A stretch of DNA of 64,000 bases, taken from contig JAUIDY010000010.1 in assembly GCA_030428385.1 (NCBI GenBank), forward strand, positions 22,271 through 86,270. The letters are read 5' to 3'. Source of the DNA: Rhodothermia bacterium (GTDB lineage Bacteria > Bacteroidota > Rhodothermia > Rhodothermales > JAAAOL01). Below, piece by piece: positions 27,303 through 36,226 of this stretch; the stretch's first letter is position 1, and each line of letters opens with the position of its first letter. The translations under genes and the position numbers were made by a program. Below the pieces are notes generated by a model, which was not told the origin of the DNA, ran no database searches, and was given only the letters and a program-made list of their open reading frames with translations.

Positions 27303-28652
27303 TCACAGCCGCAGGATGTCGTTGAAGATCAGGAAGACCATCAGCGAGAGCAACAGCACCATGCCCACCTGTTGCAACACCATGCGCACCTTCAGCGACG
27401 GCTCCCGGCGGGTGATTCCTTCGTAGATCAGGAAGACGAGGTGGCCGCCGTCCAATGCTGGAATCGGGAGGATGTTGACGATGGCGAGGGTGATGGACAA
27501 CATTGCTACAATAAACCAGAACTGCCGTGCCCCTTGCTCAGCGGCCTGCCGCGTAACCACCGCCACTGCAATCGGACCGCCGATGTTTTCGCGGAAGTTT
27601 TCCTGCCCCGTGAAGACCCGCTTCAGGTTGGTGGTGATCAGCTTGGTATTCAACCATGTGTCTACCATACCTGCCACCATTGCTTCGCCCAAGCCAAACT
27701 CTTCGGACCGCATTGCCCAGGTAATCCCAACGAGGTACTGCCCGCTGGCGTCATCTTGCCGTGGGGTAATGGTAGCAACGTGCAAATTGCTGCTATCAGC
27801 GGCCAGCGACTGGTCGCCAGGACGCACCCATGCCACCTGCATCGGCGTACCTTCGGAGGCGCGTATCGCCCGGGTCATTTGAATCCAGAACGGCACGGCC
27901 TCCTGGTTGATCGCGATAATCCGGTCGCCCGGCTGGAGTCCGGCTTCTTCCGCAGGGGAATCGGGCATGATGGTACCCACCATACTCGGCGTCGTGTCGA
28001 TGCCCAGCGACCCCGCCCGCGTCAGTTGGGTCATGATGTCGTCCGGGCCTTGCAGCGTCAGCGTTTGCCCGTTGCGGTCCACGGTAAAGGTAGGCGTGTC
28101 GGACAACAACGCGTCGAGGCTTTCGAGGCCGCTATATGGGTCGTAGGGCGTGCCACTAATCTGCAGAATACGATCACCCGTCCGCAACCCAATGTCGTAC
28201 GCGAGCGAGCTATCGGCGACGAACACCGAGCCGTCGTCGGTAGCCACGGGCTGCGTCTCGCCATAGGCAAATTTTAGCGCCGCAAAGATTAGCGCTGCGA
28301 GGATGACATTAAATATGACCCCGGCGGTGATAACAATGATGCGTTGCCAGACCGGCTTGGCCCGGAATTCCCACGGCTCCGGCTCGTTGTTGAGCATGTC
28401 CGTGTCGAGGCTTTCATCCACCATGCCCACAATCTTGACGTAGCCGCCAAGGGGCGTGGCACCGAGTTGGTATTCCGTCTCCCCAATGGTTTTGCTGAAG
28501 ATCTTGGGTGGAAAGCCAATGGAAAAGCGCTCAACGCGCATCTTGAAGAACTTGGCTGCCAGGAAGTGGCCCATCTCGTGGACAAAGACCAGAATGGTAA
28601 TGGCCAGCAATACCCAGCCCACATACGACAGAATTTCTAAAACAGACTCCAT
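27303..28652 (-). CDS. rseP: RIP metalloprotease RseP (site-2 protease)
   Basis: A 449-residue intramembrane zinc protease. The catalytic HEMGH lies in the first membrane segment (VFVHEMGHFLAAKFF); the second ligand region is NILPIPALDGGHLVFL. Two PDZ-like domains lie between them (around residues 130-310), including GLRTGDRILQISG and GLQPGDRIIAIN. Acts in regulated cleavage of anti-sigma factors and in clearing signal peptides. Start ATG at 28652 is well placed. Downstream of dxr by 152 bases. Confidence 0.95.
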   Translation of the reverse strand: MESVLEILSYVGWVLLAITILVFVHEMGHFLAAKFFKMRVERFSIGFPPKIFSKTIGETEYQLGATPLGGYVKIVGMVDESLDTDMLNNEPEPWEFRAKPVWQRIIVITAGVIFNVILAALIFAALKFAYGETQPVATDDGSVFVADSSLAYDIGLRTGDRILQISGTPYDPYSGLESLDALLSDTPTFTVDRNGQTLTLQGPDDIMTQLTRAGSLGIDTTPSMVGTIMPDSPAEEAGLQPGDRIIAINQEAVPFWIQMTRAIRASEGTPMQVAWVRPGDQSLAADSSNLHVATITPRQDDASGQYLVGITWAMRSEEFGLGEAMVAGMVDTWLNTKLITTNLKRVFTGQENFRENIGGPIAVAVVTRQAAEQGARQFWFIVAMLSITLAIVNILPIPALDGGHLVFLIYEGITRREPSLKVRMVLQQVGMVLLLSLMVFLIFNDILRL

Positions 28653-28804
28653 GAACTTGCTGCATCAGCGAACAGAGGCTCGCTTTATTAAATATGGAAG
28701 GGTGAAGCAGCGCGTATCAGCGTGGTTGCAGAGCGGCGTGTGTACTTCACAGGACAAATCTTCTGATATCAAGGTATTGGCCCCATCGTAAAGGAGCGGC
28801 TCGT

Positions 28805-30001
28805 TCAATGGACAACCGCGCGGGCGTGTTCCAATACAAGCCGACGGGCGGCGGCATCGGCCTGAACGAGGGCGTCGTATGTAGCTTCGGTGACAGGCAA
28901 GGCATCGAGGGCGGCCTCGATCATGCGGGGAATTTCCACGAAACGAAGTTGTTCGTTCAAAAACAAGGCAACGGCTTGCTCGTTGGCCGCATTTAATACC
29001 GCGGGTGCCGTCCCTCCCTTTCGCAAAACCGCGTAGGCAAGTTGCAGGCTGGGAAATTTTTCAACATCGGGCATTTCGAAATCAAGCGCCCGCAACGTCG
29101 TCCAGTCGATCCGCTCGTGGGGGGCGGGCCACCGCTGTGGATAGCTGAGCGCATACTGGATGGGCACCTTCATGTCGGGCACGCCAAGTTGGGCCTTCGT
29201 CGAGCCGTCCGTAAACTCCACCATCGAATGAATGATGGACTGTGGATGAACCAGCACATCGATCTGATCGGCTCCCAGATCAAACAACCACCGGGCTTCG
29301 ATCACCTCCAGGCCTTTGTTCATCATCGTCGCCGAGTCCACCGTGATTTTCGCCCCCATCGACCAGTTGGGATGCTGCAGCGCTTCGGCCAGCGTGATCC
29401 GTGCAAAGTCTTCTTTCGGACGGGTTCGAAATGGCCCACCGGACGCCGTGAGAATCAGCCGACGTACGCTGTGGGCAGTTTCACCCACCAGGCACTGAAA
29501 AATGGCTGAATGCTCGCTGTCTACCGGGATCAGCGTGGCGTTGTGTGTATGCAGGAGTTGGTTGACCAAAGCCCCCGCCACCACCAGCGTTTCTTTGTTG
29601 GCCAGCGCGATCCGTTTTCCGGCCCGGATGGCTGCCAGCACCGGCTCCAGCCCTGCAAACCCTACCACCGCTGCCACCACCGTATCCACCTCTGGCAGGG
29701 TCGATGCCTCACACAAACCTTCGGAGCCCATGAGCACCCGTATTCCGGTGCCTGCGAGGGCTTCCTCCACGGTCTTTCGGGCGGTTTCGTCGCCCAGCAC
29801 CACACAGTTGGGGCGAAATTCCAGCGCCTGCGCGACGAGCAAATCGGCGTTGGCGTGTGCCGTAAGCGCGTGGACGCGCAACCGATCTGGGAAAAGCCGT
29901 ACTATATCCAGCGTCTGCGTCCCTATCGAACCGGTGGCCCCGAGAATACTAAGTCCACGGGGTGCTCCGTTGATCGGATGAGACGCATCGGAAGAAATCA
30001 T
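28805..30001 (-). CDS. dxr: 1-deoxy-D-xylulose 5-phosphate reductoisomerase
   Basis: A protein of 398 residues, the usual length for Dxr. The NADPH motif LSILGATGSIGTQTLDI, the substrate/metal motif PVDSEHSAIFQCL, the SASGGPFR-like TASGGPFR and TVDSATMMNKGLEVIEA are present. Second step of the MEP isoprenoid pathway in the cytoplasm. ATG at 30001 is preferred; the frame runs up to 30052 with no added homology. First gene of the dxr-rseP-uppS set. Confidence 0.95.
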   Translation of the reverse strand: MISSDASHPINGAPRGLSILGATGSIGTQTLDIVRLFPDRLRVHALTAHANADLLVAQALEFRPNCVVLGDETARKTVEEALAGTGIRVLMGSEGLCEASTLPEVDTVVAAVVGFAGLEPVLAAIRAGKRIALANKETLVVAGALVNQLLHTHNATLIPVDSEHSAIFQCLVGETAHSVRRLILTASGGPFRTRPKEDFARITLAEALQHPNWSMGAKITVDSATMMNKGLEVIEARWLFDLGADQIDVLVHPQSIIHSMVEFTDGSTKAQLGVPDMKVPIQYALSYPQRWPAPHERIDWTTLRALDFEMPDVEKFPSLQLAYAVLRKGGTAPAVLNAANEQAVALFLNEQLRFVEIPRMIEAALDALPVTEATYDALVQADAAARRLVLEHARAVVH

Positions 30002-30177
30002 GGGTGCCAGTGCCAGTTGAAATGCGGATAACCTAGCGCGACAAACGGACAACGCCGGGTTTTGCTTCCCGCGGATCCAATTCGTAACAAGCCGCCCTTC
30101 GGCTGAAACTTACGATTCCGGTACTAATAGGAAAGCCCATGTTTCCCGATAATTGTTTTCGCTTTCTTGAAACGGGC

Positions 30178-32103
30178 ATGACCAGATTTTTTTCCAGGCC
30201 TGCTGTTGGTCGGAGCGTGGGGCTTTTTGCGCTTCTGCTTGGCGTAGGGCTGGCCCTGTTGCCACTCGATACGGCGGTGGCACAAACCGCCACGGTCCTC
30301 CGCTCCCAGGCCCGGGGCGTCGACAGTACGCTGGTGGGACGTTATACGCTGGCGGAATCGTACCTGCGGGCCGGGCAGTTCGACCGCGCCATCGCCCTGC
30401 TCGAAGACCTGTATGACGCCAGTCCGGCCACCTATGCCTTCTACGACCGGCTCAAAGAAGCGTACGAAAGCGTCAAACGGTACGACGACGCCATTGCCCT
30501 GGTAGACACCAAGATCGAACAGTCGCCCCAATCGACCTTGCTCCTTTCCGAACGTGCCCGCATCCTTTATCTCAAGGGCGACGAGGCCGGAGCCCTGGCT
30601 GCCTGGGATGCCACGCTGGATACCGCCAACGACCCCAACCGCCACCGCATCGTCTACAATGCCATGGCCGATGTGCGGTTGCTCGAACAGGCGGCGGCGG
30701 TGCTGGAGCGGGGACGCGTGGACCTGAACAACCCCATGGCCTATCAAACCGAACTGGCGTACCTGCACAGCCTGACGGGCCAGCATGAGAAGGCGGTGGA
30801 GGAATATATCGCGATGTTGACGGAGAACCAGGAAAAACTAAGCTTCGTCCGCAACCGCCTCAGCCGGTTTATGGAACAAGCCGGGGCACTGGAGGCCAGC
30901 ATTGCTGCCTGTGAACGCGCCGTGCGCCAGGATCCCTTGAACCGCGCCCACCGCGAATTGCTAGCCTGGCTGTACACCGAAGCCGAAGATTATCAACAGG
31001 CGTTTAATGCGTACCGCGCCATCGACCGGCTGGAAAAGGAAGACGGGCGGGTGCTCTTCACCTTCGCCCAGCGTGCCGCCGATGCGGGCGCGTACGACGT
31101 GGCCTCCAAAGCCTACGATGAAGTGTTGCAGCGTCACCCCAATGCCCTGGTGACACCGCAGGCGCAGATGGGACTTGGCGAGATGCACGAACGCTGGGCC
31201 GAGCAAACCTACGAGCGGGTCTATGACAACCAGGGCAACCGGGTAGAAGCCCCGCATTATGAAGCCGCCCTCGACGCCTACCGCACGTTCCTGCAACAAT
31301 ATCCGACACACGACTATTTCCCTGAGGTGCTGCGCCGCATTGCCGGACTTCAACAAGATGTGTTTTTCAACTTCGGCGAGGCCGAAGCCACGCTACAGGA
31401 AATCACCGAGCGTTATCCCACCACGATGACGGCCAACCACGCCCGCTATGACCTCGGGCGTATCGCGCTCTCGCGGGGCAACCTCGACGCCGCTGGGCTG
31501 CTCTTCTCCCGGCTGGTGGACGAACTGCGGCTGGGCGAACTGGCAGAGTTGGCACGGTACGAGCAGGCGCTGATTCATTTCTACAAAGGCGAACTCGACG
31601 CGGCCAGCACGCTCGTTTCGGTACTCGACGAAAACACGTCTACGGACGTTGCCAACGACGCCATTGAACTTAAGGTCTTGATCGCCTCGAACCCTGGCCC
31701 CGACTCCCTCAACGCCCCGCTGCTACACTACGCCGAGGCCGCGCTGCAAATCCGCCAGCGTCGCCCGACCGAAGCACTGGGCACCCTCGACGCCCTCATT
31801 CAGGAATTTGGTCAACATTCCCTCGCCGACGACGCCCGCTTTTTGCGTGCCGAGGCGCTGGAGGAAGCCGGGCGCACCGACGAAGCCCTGGCGGCCTTTG
31901 GTGAACTCCCGCTGATTCATCCCGACAGCCCCCTCGCTGACCGCGCCCTGTTCCAGGCCGCGTACCTCCAATGGCGCGCGCTTGGTGATGCCCAAGGTGC
32001 CCTCGAAACCTATACGCGCCTCCTCACACAATACCCGGGCTCTCTCCTCGTCCCCGACGCCCGCCAGCAGATCCGCCGCCTGCGGGGCGATGCCGATAGT
32101 TGA
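30178..32103 (+). CDS. Secreted TPR-repeat protein
   Basis: About 641 residues with a signal peptide (SVGLFALLLGVGLALLPLDTAVAQ). The mature part is nearly all tetratricopeptide-like helices, e.g. ESYLRAGQFDRAIALLEDLY, LGRIALSRGNLDAAGLLFS and AETLEEAGRTDEAL-like segments. The C-terminus resembles periplasmic TPR proteins of the BamD/YbgF kind (QYPGSLLVPDARQQI). It likely acts as a periplasmic scaffold. ATG at 30178 gives a typical signal peptide; ATG at 30139 has a better Shine-Dalgarno (AGGAAAG) and is possible. It is divergent from dxr. Confidence 0.82.
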   Translation: MTRFFSRPAVGRSVGLFALLLGVGLALLPLDTAVAQTATVLRSQARGVDSTLVGRYTLAESYLRAGQFDRAIALLEDLYDASPATYAFYDRLKEAYESVKRYDDAIALVDTKIEQSPQSTLLLSERARILYLKGDEAGALAAWDATLDTANDPNRHRIVYNAMADVRLLEQAAAVLERGRVDLNNPMAYQTELAYLHSLTGQHEKAVEEYIAMLTENQEKLSFVRNRLSRFMEQAGALEASIAACERAVRQDPLNRAHRELLAWLYTEAEDYQQAFNAYRAIDRLEKEDGRVLFTFAQRAADAGAYDVASKAYDEVLQRHPNALVTPQAQMGLGEMHERWAEQTYERVYDNQGNRVEAPHYEAALDAYRTFLQQYPTHDYFPEVLRRIAGLQQDVFFNFGEAEATLQEITERYPTTMTANHARYDLGRIALSRGNLDAAGLLFSRLVDELRLGELAELARYEQALIHFYKGELDAASTLVSVLDENTSTDVANDAIELKVLIASNPGPDSLNAPLLHYAEAALQIRQRRPTEALGTLDALIQEFGQHSLADDARFLRAEALEEAGRTDEALAAFGELPLIHPDSPLADRALFQAAYLQWRALGDAQGALETYTRLLTQYPGSLLVPDARQQIRRLRGDADS

Positions 32104-32181
32104 GGCATGCGGGATGCGGTGAGAGGGAAGAGAAGGTGAATCGAGGAGCCGAGGAGTTGACGTATTAACGACGGTTTGACG

Positions 32182-32475
32182 ATGACCAGTTATCTTGCAC
32201 GGACAGATGGAGCAAAAAAGAGAGGGATTCTCGACAAACGGGAAGGCGACCTCCGCAAAGAGATTTTGCGCAAGGCTTCGCCGGAACGAATACGCTGATG
32301 CGCTGAGCGGGTCCGTCAGGCTCAACTGGGGCTGATCAAGGCACTTAAGCATCATGCGCAGGCTTACCAAGCAGAGGAAGAGCGCTCTCCGAAGACAAAT
32401 GAGCGGCTCGAAGAACAGTGGAATAACTGGAACGAACTTGATGCTGCGGAAATTATTGCGATTTACCAGAAATGA
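32182..32475 (+). pseudogene. Degraded small gene with internal TGA
   Basis: One reading frame runs from ATG at 32182 (MTSYLARTDGAKKRGILDKR) for 38 codons to TGA at 32296-32298. It then continues in the same frame for 58 further codons (ERVRQAQLGLIKALKHHAQ, EEQWNNWNELDAAEIIAIYQ) to TGA at 32473-32475. The second half is charged and helix-like, as in a real protein. No family is recognised. The final stop is supplied by the 29-base dispersed repeat. Read as a pseudogene or two small proteins; a sequencing error is also possible. Confidence 0.4.
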
Positions 32476-32508
32476 CACGGACGCAGTCCGTTAATGACTA
32501 TCCATGAC
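32470..32508 (-). repeat. Copy B of dispersed palindromic repeat
   Basis: An inverted copy of the repeat at 36280-36308, identical over 29 bases, with core ACGGACGCAGTCCGT. It overlaps the end of the degraded small gene and lies just before the gene starting at 32543. Confidence 0.85.
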
Positions 32509-32542
32509 GCTGGCAACGCCAACGCCTTACAACCCCAAACCC

Positions 32543-33802
32543 ATGCGATATATAGCCTTTCTCCTGCTCTTGCTCGTTCCTGCAATGGGAGTACAAGCGC
32601 AGGACGTGCTCATTCCGATGGACACCCGCCAGTCCAACCACCTGAAGGCCTATGGCGTGGCGTATTGGGTGTTGCAGCAGGGCGTGAACATCGACTGGTT
32701 GCTGAACTATCGCGGCGGCTCGTTTTTGATGCAGTCATTCCCGGCATTGGAGCAGGAACTGGCCATTCGCGGCGTCTATTTTGAGAAAGTCAGCGGGGCG
32801 CAGGCGGCCACCATTATTTCGGAAGTCGAGAGCGACGCGACGAACACCGCCGTCGTTCGGCTGGAGAAAGAACCCCGCATCGCCGTCTACGCGCCGCAGC
32901 AGACGCTGCCGTGGGACGACGCCGTACTCCTCGCCCTCACCTACGCCGAGGTGCCCTATGAGATGATTTACGACGACGCCATCATGAACGGCGAACTCAG
33001 CAAATACGACTGGGTGCACCTCCACCACGAGGACTTCACGGGGCAGTTTGGCAAGTTTATCCAGTACCGCAACATGCCGTGGTACATCGAGCAACAGCGT
33101 GAGGCCGAAAAGGCGGCGCGGCGGCACGGCTACCGCAAAGCCAGCGAGTTGAAGCTGGCGGTGGCACAGACCATCAAGCAGTACGTGGCGCAGGGCGGCT
33201 TCCTGTTCGCCATGTGTTCCGGCACCGACACGTTCGACATCGCCCTCGCCGCGCACAGCACCGACATCGTGCCCACCGACTACGACGGCGACCCGATCAA
33301 CCAGGACGCGCTCGACAACCTCGACTACACCAACACGTTCGCCTTCACCGACTTCACCCCGACGTTTAACCCGTTGGAGTATGAACACAGCAACATCGAC
33401 GCAGGCGCGCCGCCGCCTCAATTGCGCAACCCAGCGGTGGATTTCTTCACCCTTTTTGAGTTCAGCGCCAAGTGGGACCCTGTGCCGACGATGCTCACGC
33501 AGAACCACGTCGCCACCGTAAAAGGTTTCGTGGGTCAAACCACCAGTTTCCGCAAGCAGTTCGTGAAACCCAACGTCGTGATTATGGCCGAGGCCCCGGG
33601 CCGCGACGAAGTGAAATACCTCCACGGCTCCTTCGGCGAGGGCACGTTTACGTTCTACGCAGGCCATGACCCCGAAGACTACCAGCACTACGTCAACGAC
33701 CCGCCCACCGACCTGAACCTGCACAAAAACTCGCCCGGCTACCGCCTCATCCTGAACAACATCCTTTTCCCAGCGGCGAAAAAGAAGAAGCAGAAGACAT
33801 GA
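32543..33802 (+). CDS. Secreted conserved protein (often labelled asparagine synthetase B)
   Basis: A protein of 419 residues with a signal peptide (YIAFLLLLLVPAMGVQAQ). The N-terminal segment (QSNHLKAYGVAYWVLQQG, DWLLNYRGGSFLM) is typical of a Bacteroidota family that databases commonly call asparagine synthetase B. The sequence does not look like the ATP-dependent synthase; there is no N-terminal Cys nucleophile or pyrophosphatase motif. Instead YDWVHLHHEDFTGQFGKF and GGFLFAMCSGTDTFDIALA resemble a glutamine-amidotransferase/ThuA-like fold. The function is open. The end is Lys-rich (AAKKKKQKT). Confidence 0.75.
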   Translation: MRYIAFLLLLLVPAMGVQAQDVLIPMDTRQSNHLKAYGVAYWVLQQGVNIDWLLNYRGGSFLMQSFPALEQELAIRGVYFEKVSGAQAATIISEVESDATNTAVVRLEKEPRIAVYAPQQTLPWDDAVLLALTYAEVPYEMIYDDAIMNGELSKYDWVHLHHEDFTGQFGKFIQYRNMPWYIEQQREAEKAARRHGYRKASELKLAVAQTIKQYVAQGGFLFAMCSGTDTFDIALAAHSTDIVPTDYDGDPINQDALDNLDYTNTFAFTDFTPTFNPLEYEHSNIDAGAPPPQLRNPAVDFFTLFEFSAKWDPVPTMLTQNHVATVKGFVGQTTSFRKQFVKPNVVIMAEAPGRDEVKYLHGSFGEGTFTFYAGHDPEDYQHYVNDPPTDLNLHKNSPGYRLILNNILFPAAKKKKQKT

Positions 33803-34122
33803 GGCGTTGGCTGTCAGCTATCGGCTCTCGGCTTTTGGATGGTGATGGAATTTCGCAAGCCACCCTTCCTACGTCATCACGAAGAATCGCAGATCCTGTG
33901 GTGATCTCATCCCGGCAGGAAAGCGCACCACAGACAGGATGAGTTTGTCTTATCGCCTATGGCTTCTCGCGATGACGCGATGGTTATCAGTATATCCTCC
34001 GCGGACAGTCCTGTGACTTGCCGAGTTTAAAGACCTGCAACCAATTTTGCTAAACTTCGCAGGTTGAGAGCTATGGTAGCGCTAGATTCCAAGATTCTCT
34101 TCAAATCCAACCCACGACACCT
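33803..34122. repeat. Intergenic region with hairpin element 33872-33977
   Basis: The stretch is non-coding. Its centre is an imperfect long inverted repeat: left end CGTCATCACGAAGAA at 33872 and right end TTCTCGCGATGACG ending at 33977, with a nested CTCATCC/GGATGAG pair. A second short hairpin ACCTGC ... GCAGGT lies at 34031-34066. It looks like the genomic palindromes of the GTCATTGCGAG-like type found in many bacteria. Confidence 0.6.
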
Positions 34123-34659
34123 GTGGAAACATCTATAAAAACCCTGGCCAACTCGCGCTGCGTGATGACCGAGATTGTCTTGCCCAACGACATCAATGGG
34201 CTGGGCAACCTGATGGGCGGGCGGTTGCTGTATTTGATGGACAAATGTGCCGCCATCTCGGCGCAGCGCCATGCGAATATGGTGTGCGTGACGGCCTCGG
34301 TGGATTCGGTCGAATTTAAATCACCGATTTACCAAAACGAGGTGGTGGTAATTGAAAGCTGGGTCAACCGTGCCTTCCGTACTTCGATGGAAGTGGAACT
34401 GCGCGTTGTAGCTGAAAATCCGCTTGACCAAACATCACGGCTGTGCAATCGGGCGTACTATACGTTCGTCGGCCTTAACGACGAAGGCATCCCCACCCCC
34501 GTACCCGCCATCCATCCCGAAACTGACGACGAACGCCACAACTACGAAAGCGCCGCCAAACGCCGCGAGGTACGACTGCTGCTATCGGGCCGCCTCTCGC
34601 TGAACGACGCCAAACACATCAAAGAAGATATCCTCGCGACGATGACGGCCTCGGAATAA
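34123..34659 (+). CDS. Acyl-CoA thioesterase (hotdog fold)
   Basis: A 178-residue BFIT/YciA-like hotdog thioesterase. Active-site segments follow the family: MTEIVLPNDINGLGNLMGG (Asp/Asn in the helix) and RLLYLMDKCAAISAQRHAN, then VTASVDSVEFKSPIYQNEVV. It cleaves acyl-CoA to free acid and CoA. The start is GTG at 34123; the next ATG is at 34165. It is probably cytoplasmic. No close partner is evident. Confidence 0.85.
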   Translation: METSIKTLANSRCVMTEIVLPNDINGLGNLMGGRLLYLMDKCAAISAQRHANMVCVTASVDSVEFKSPIYQNEVVVIESWVNRAFRTSMEVELRVVAENPLDQTSRLCNRAYYTFVGLNDEGIPTPVPAIHPETDDERHNYESAAKRREVRLLLSGRLSLNDAKHIKEDILATMTASE

Positions 34660-34750
34660 ACGAGGATGGCGCTACCTGCCCCTACTCCGGCGAATCCCTG
34701 CGTTGTAATTCTCGTAGTTGACTCTTCTCGTTCATCCCATCGATACGAAA

Positions 34751-35212
34751 ATGCATCGGTTTGTTGTTCGCACATTGTGTCTCGCAGTTCTGCTCCTGTT
34801 TTCCTTTTCCGCCCCTGCCCTTGCGCAACGTCCGCCGGGTGACTTTGGTGTGGGCGGTGTCATCGGCGATCCCAGTGGCATCTCGCTGAAGTTCTACCAG
34901 CGCTCCGACTTTTCCTACGATTTCCTCGTTGCGTGGGACCTCAACGACTTCCTTTTTCTCAACGCCCACGGCTTGTTCGAGCGCCCGCTCCAGAATGCAC
35001 CGTTTCGGTTTTTCTACGGCCCCGGCGGCTACATCGGCATCCTCGATCGGGGCCGCGACAACGATGTGGTGCTGGGTATCAGCGGCAACTTTGGGCTCAG
35101 CTATTTTATCGAGCAGTTCGACATCTTTGTGCAGGTGACGCCTCGCTTTAACGTCGTCCCGTCCACCGACGGCGACCTCGGTGCGGGGATTGGGGTGCGC
35201 TTTTATCCGTAG
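34751..35212 (+). CDS. Small outer-membrane beta-barrel-like protein
   Basis: A 153-residue protein with a signal peptide (LCLAVLLLFSFSAPALAQ) and alternating amphipathic strands. Gly-rich turns and a C-terminal aromatic end (GAGIGVRFYP) suit an eight-stranded outer-membrane barrel. ATG at 34751 starts the signal peptide. The specific family is not recognised. Confidence 0.65.
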   Translation: MHRFVVRTLCLAVLLLFSFSAPALAQRPPGDFGVGGVIGDPSGISLKFYQRSDFSYDFLVAWDLNDFLFLNAHGLFERPLQNAPFRFFYGPGGYIGILDRGRDNDVVLGISGNFGLSYFIEQFDIFVQVTPRFNVVPSTDGDLGAGIGVRFYP

Positions 35213-35299
35213 GCGTTGTGCAGTACCTTGCAAAACAGAATGCCTCGCACGGCGTTCAGGAAGAATAACGTTCATTGTGACGCGTGAATCCGTAGTCTC

Positions 35300-36226
35300 A
35301 TGTTATACCGTCGTGTCCTCATTACCGGAGCCAATGGCCTGCTCGGCCAGGCGTTGGTGGCCCACCTGAGCCGCCAGCCGGAATACGATGTGCTTGCCAC
35401 GGGGCGCGACACCTTTCCCCGTTTTGCCAACGCATCGTGCGGCTACACGGCGCTCGACATCACGGCTCCGCAAGAGGTACAACGCCTCATGCAAGACTTC
35501 ACACCCGATGTGGTGATTAACTGCGCGGCGATGACGCAGGTGGACCGCTGCGAAAAAGAACGCGACCTATGCTGGCGCGTCAACGCGGAAGCCGTGGAGC
35601 ACCTCGCCCGTGCCTGCCGACGCATCGGCGCACGGCTGATTCAGGTCTCCACCGACTTTGTCTTCGATGGTGCCGACGGCCCCTACCGCGAGGACGCCCG
35701 ACCCGACCCGGTGAACTTCTACGGCAAATCGAAGCTCGCCGCCGAGAATGTCACCCGCGACGCAGGGATAGATGGCTGGGCCATTGCGCGCACCGTGCTT
35801 GTCTATGGCACCGCGCACAACCTGTCGCGCTCCAACATCGCGCTGTGGGTCATCGACAAGCTGAGCAAGGGCGAACCGATCCAGGTAGTCACCGACCAGT
35901 GGCGCTCACCCACCTACGTCAACGACCTCGCCAATGGCATTGAGCGGATCGTGCGCTTTGGCAAAACGGGCATTTTCCACCTTTCGGGCCGGGAAATGGT
36001 GAGCGTGTACGACTTCGCCTGCACCATCGCCCACGTCTTCGACCTCGACGCCTCTCTGATCAGCCCCACTGACCACACCCACTTCCAGCAACCCGCCCCA
36101 CGCCCGCCTCGGACCGGCTTTATTATTCTCAAGGCCGAAACCGAACTCGGCTACAAGCCCCACCCCATCGAAGACGCCCTCCGCCACCTCGGCACCCGCC
36201 TTGGCCTTCCGACACCCACGTCATAG
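35300..36226 (+). CDS. RmlD-like SDR (dTDP-4-dehydrorhamnose reductase family)
   Basis: A 308-residue extended SDR: Rossmann motif ITGANGLLGQALV, STDFVFDG, YGKSK with the catalytic Tyr and Lys, and TDQWRSPTYVNDLA typical of the RmlD family. It reduces or epimerises a nucleotide sugar, or is a methionine-adenosyltransferase-beta-like homologue. No other rhamnose genes are in the window, so the symbol is withheld. It lies in the region that also holds the repeat copy at 36280. Confidence 0.85.
   Translation: MLYRRVLITGANGLLGQALVAHLSRQPEYDVLATGRDTFPRFANASCGYTALDITAPQEVQRLMQDFTPDVVINCAAMTQVDRCEKERDLCWRVNAEAVEHLARACRRIGARLIQVSTDFVFDGADGPYREDARPDPVNFYGKSKLAAENVTRDAGIDGWAIARTVLVYGTAHNLSRSNIALWVIDKLSKGEPIQVVTDQWRSPTYVNDLANGIERIVRFGKTGIFHLSGREMVSVYDFACTIAHVFDLDASLISPTDHTHFQQPAPRPPRTGFIILKAETELGYKPHPIEDALRHLGTRLGLPTPTS

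Noticed and set aside
26520..28277. Plus-strand open frame of 585 codons opposite uppS/rseP
   Set aside because: It is a shadow of conserved minus-strand genes and has no recognisable domain.
32296..32298. Selenocysteine codon
   Set aside because: A TGA in frame alone is not enough; no SECIS-like hairpin or selenoprotein family was recognised.
32735..33724. Minus-strand open frame of 329 codons
   Set aside because: It mirrors the conserved secreted protein; composition-driven.
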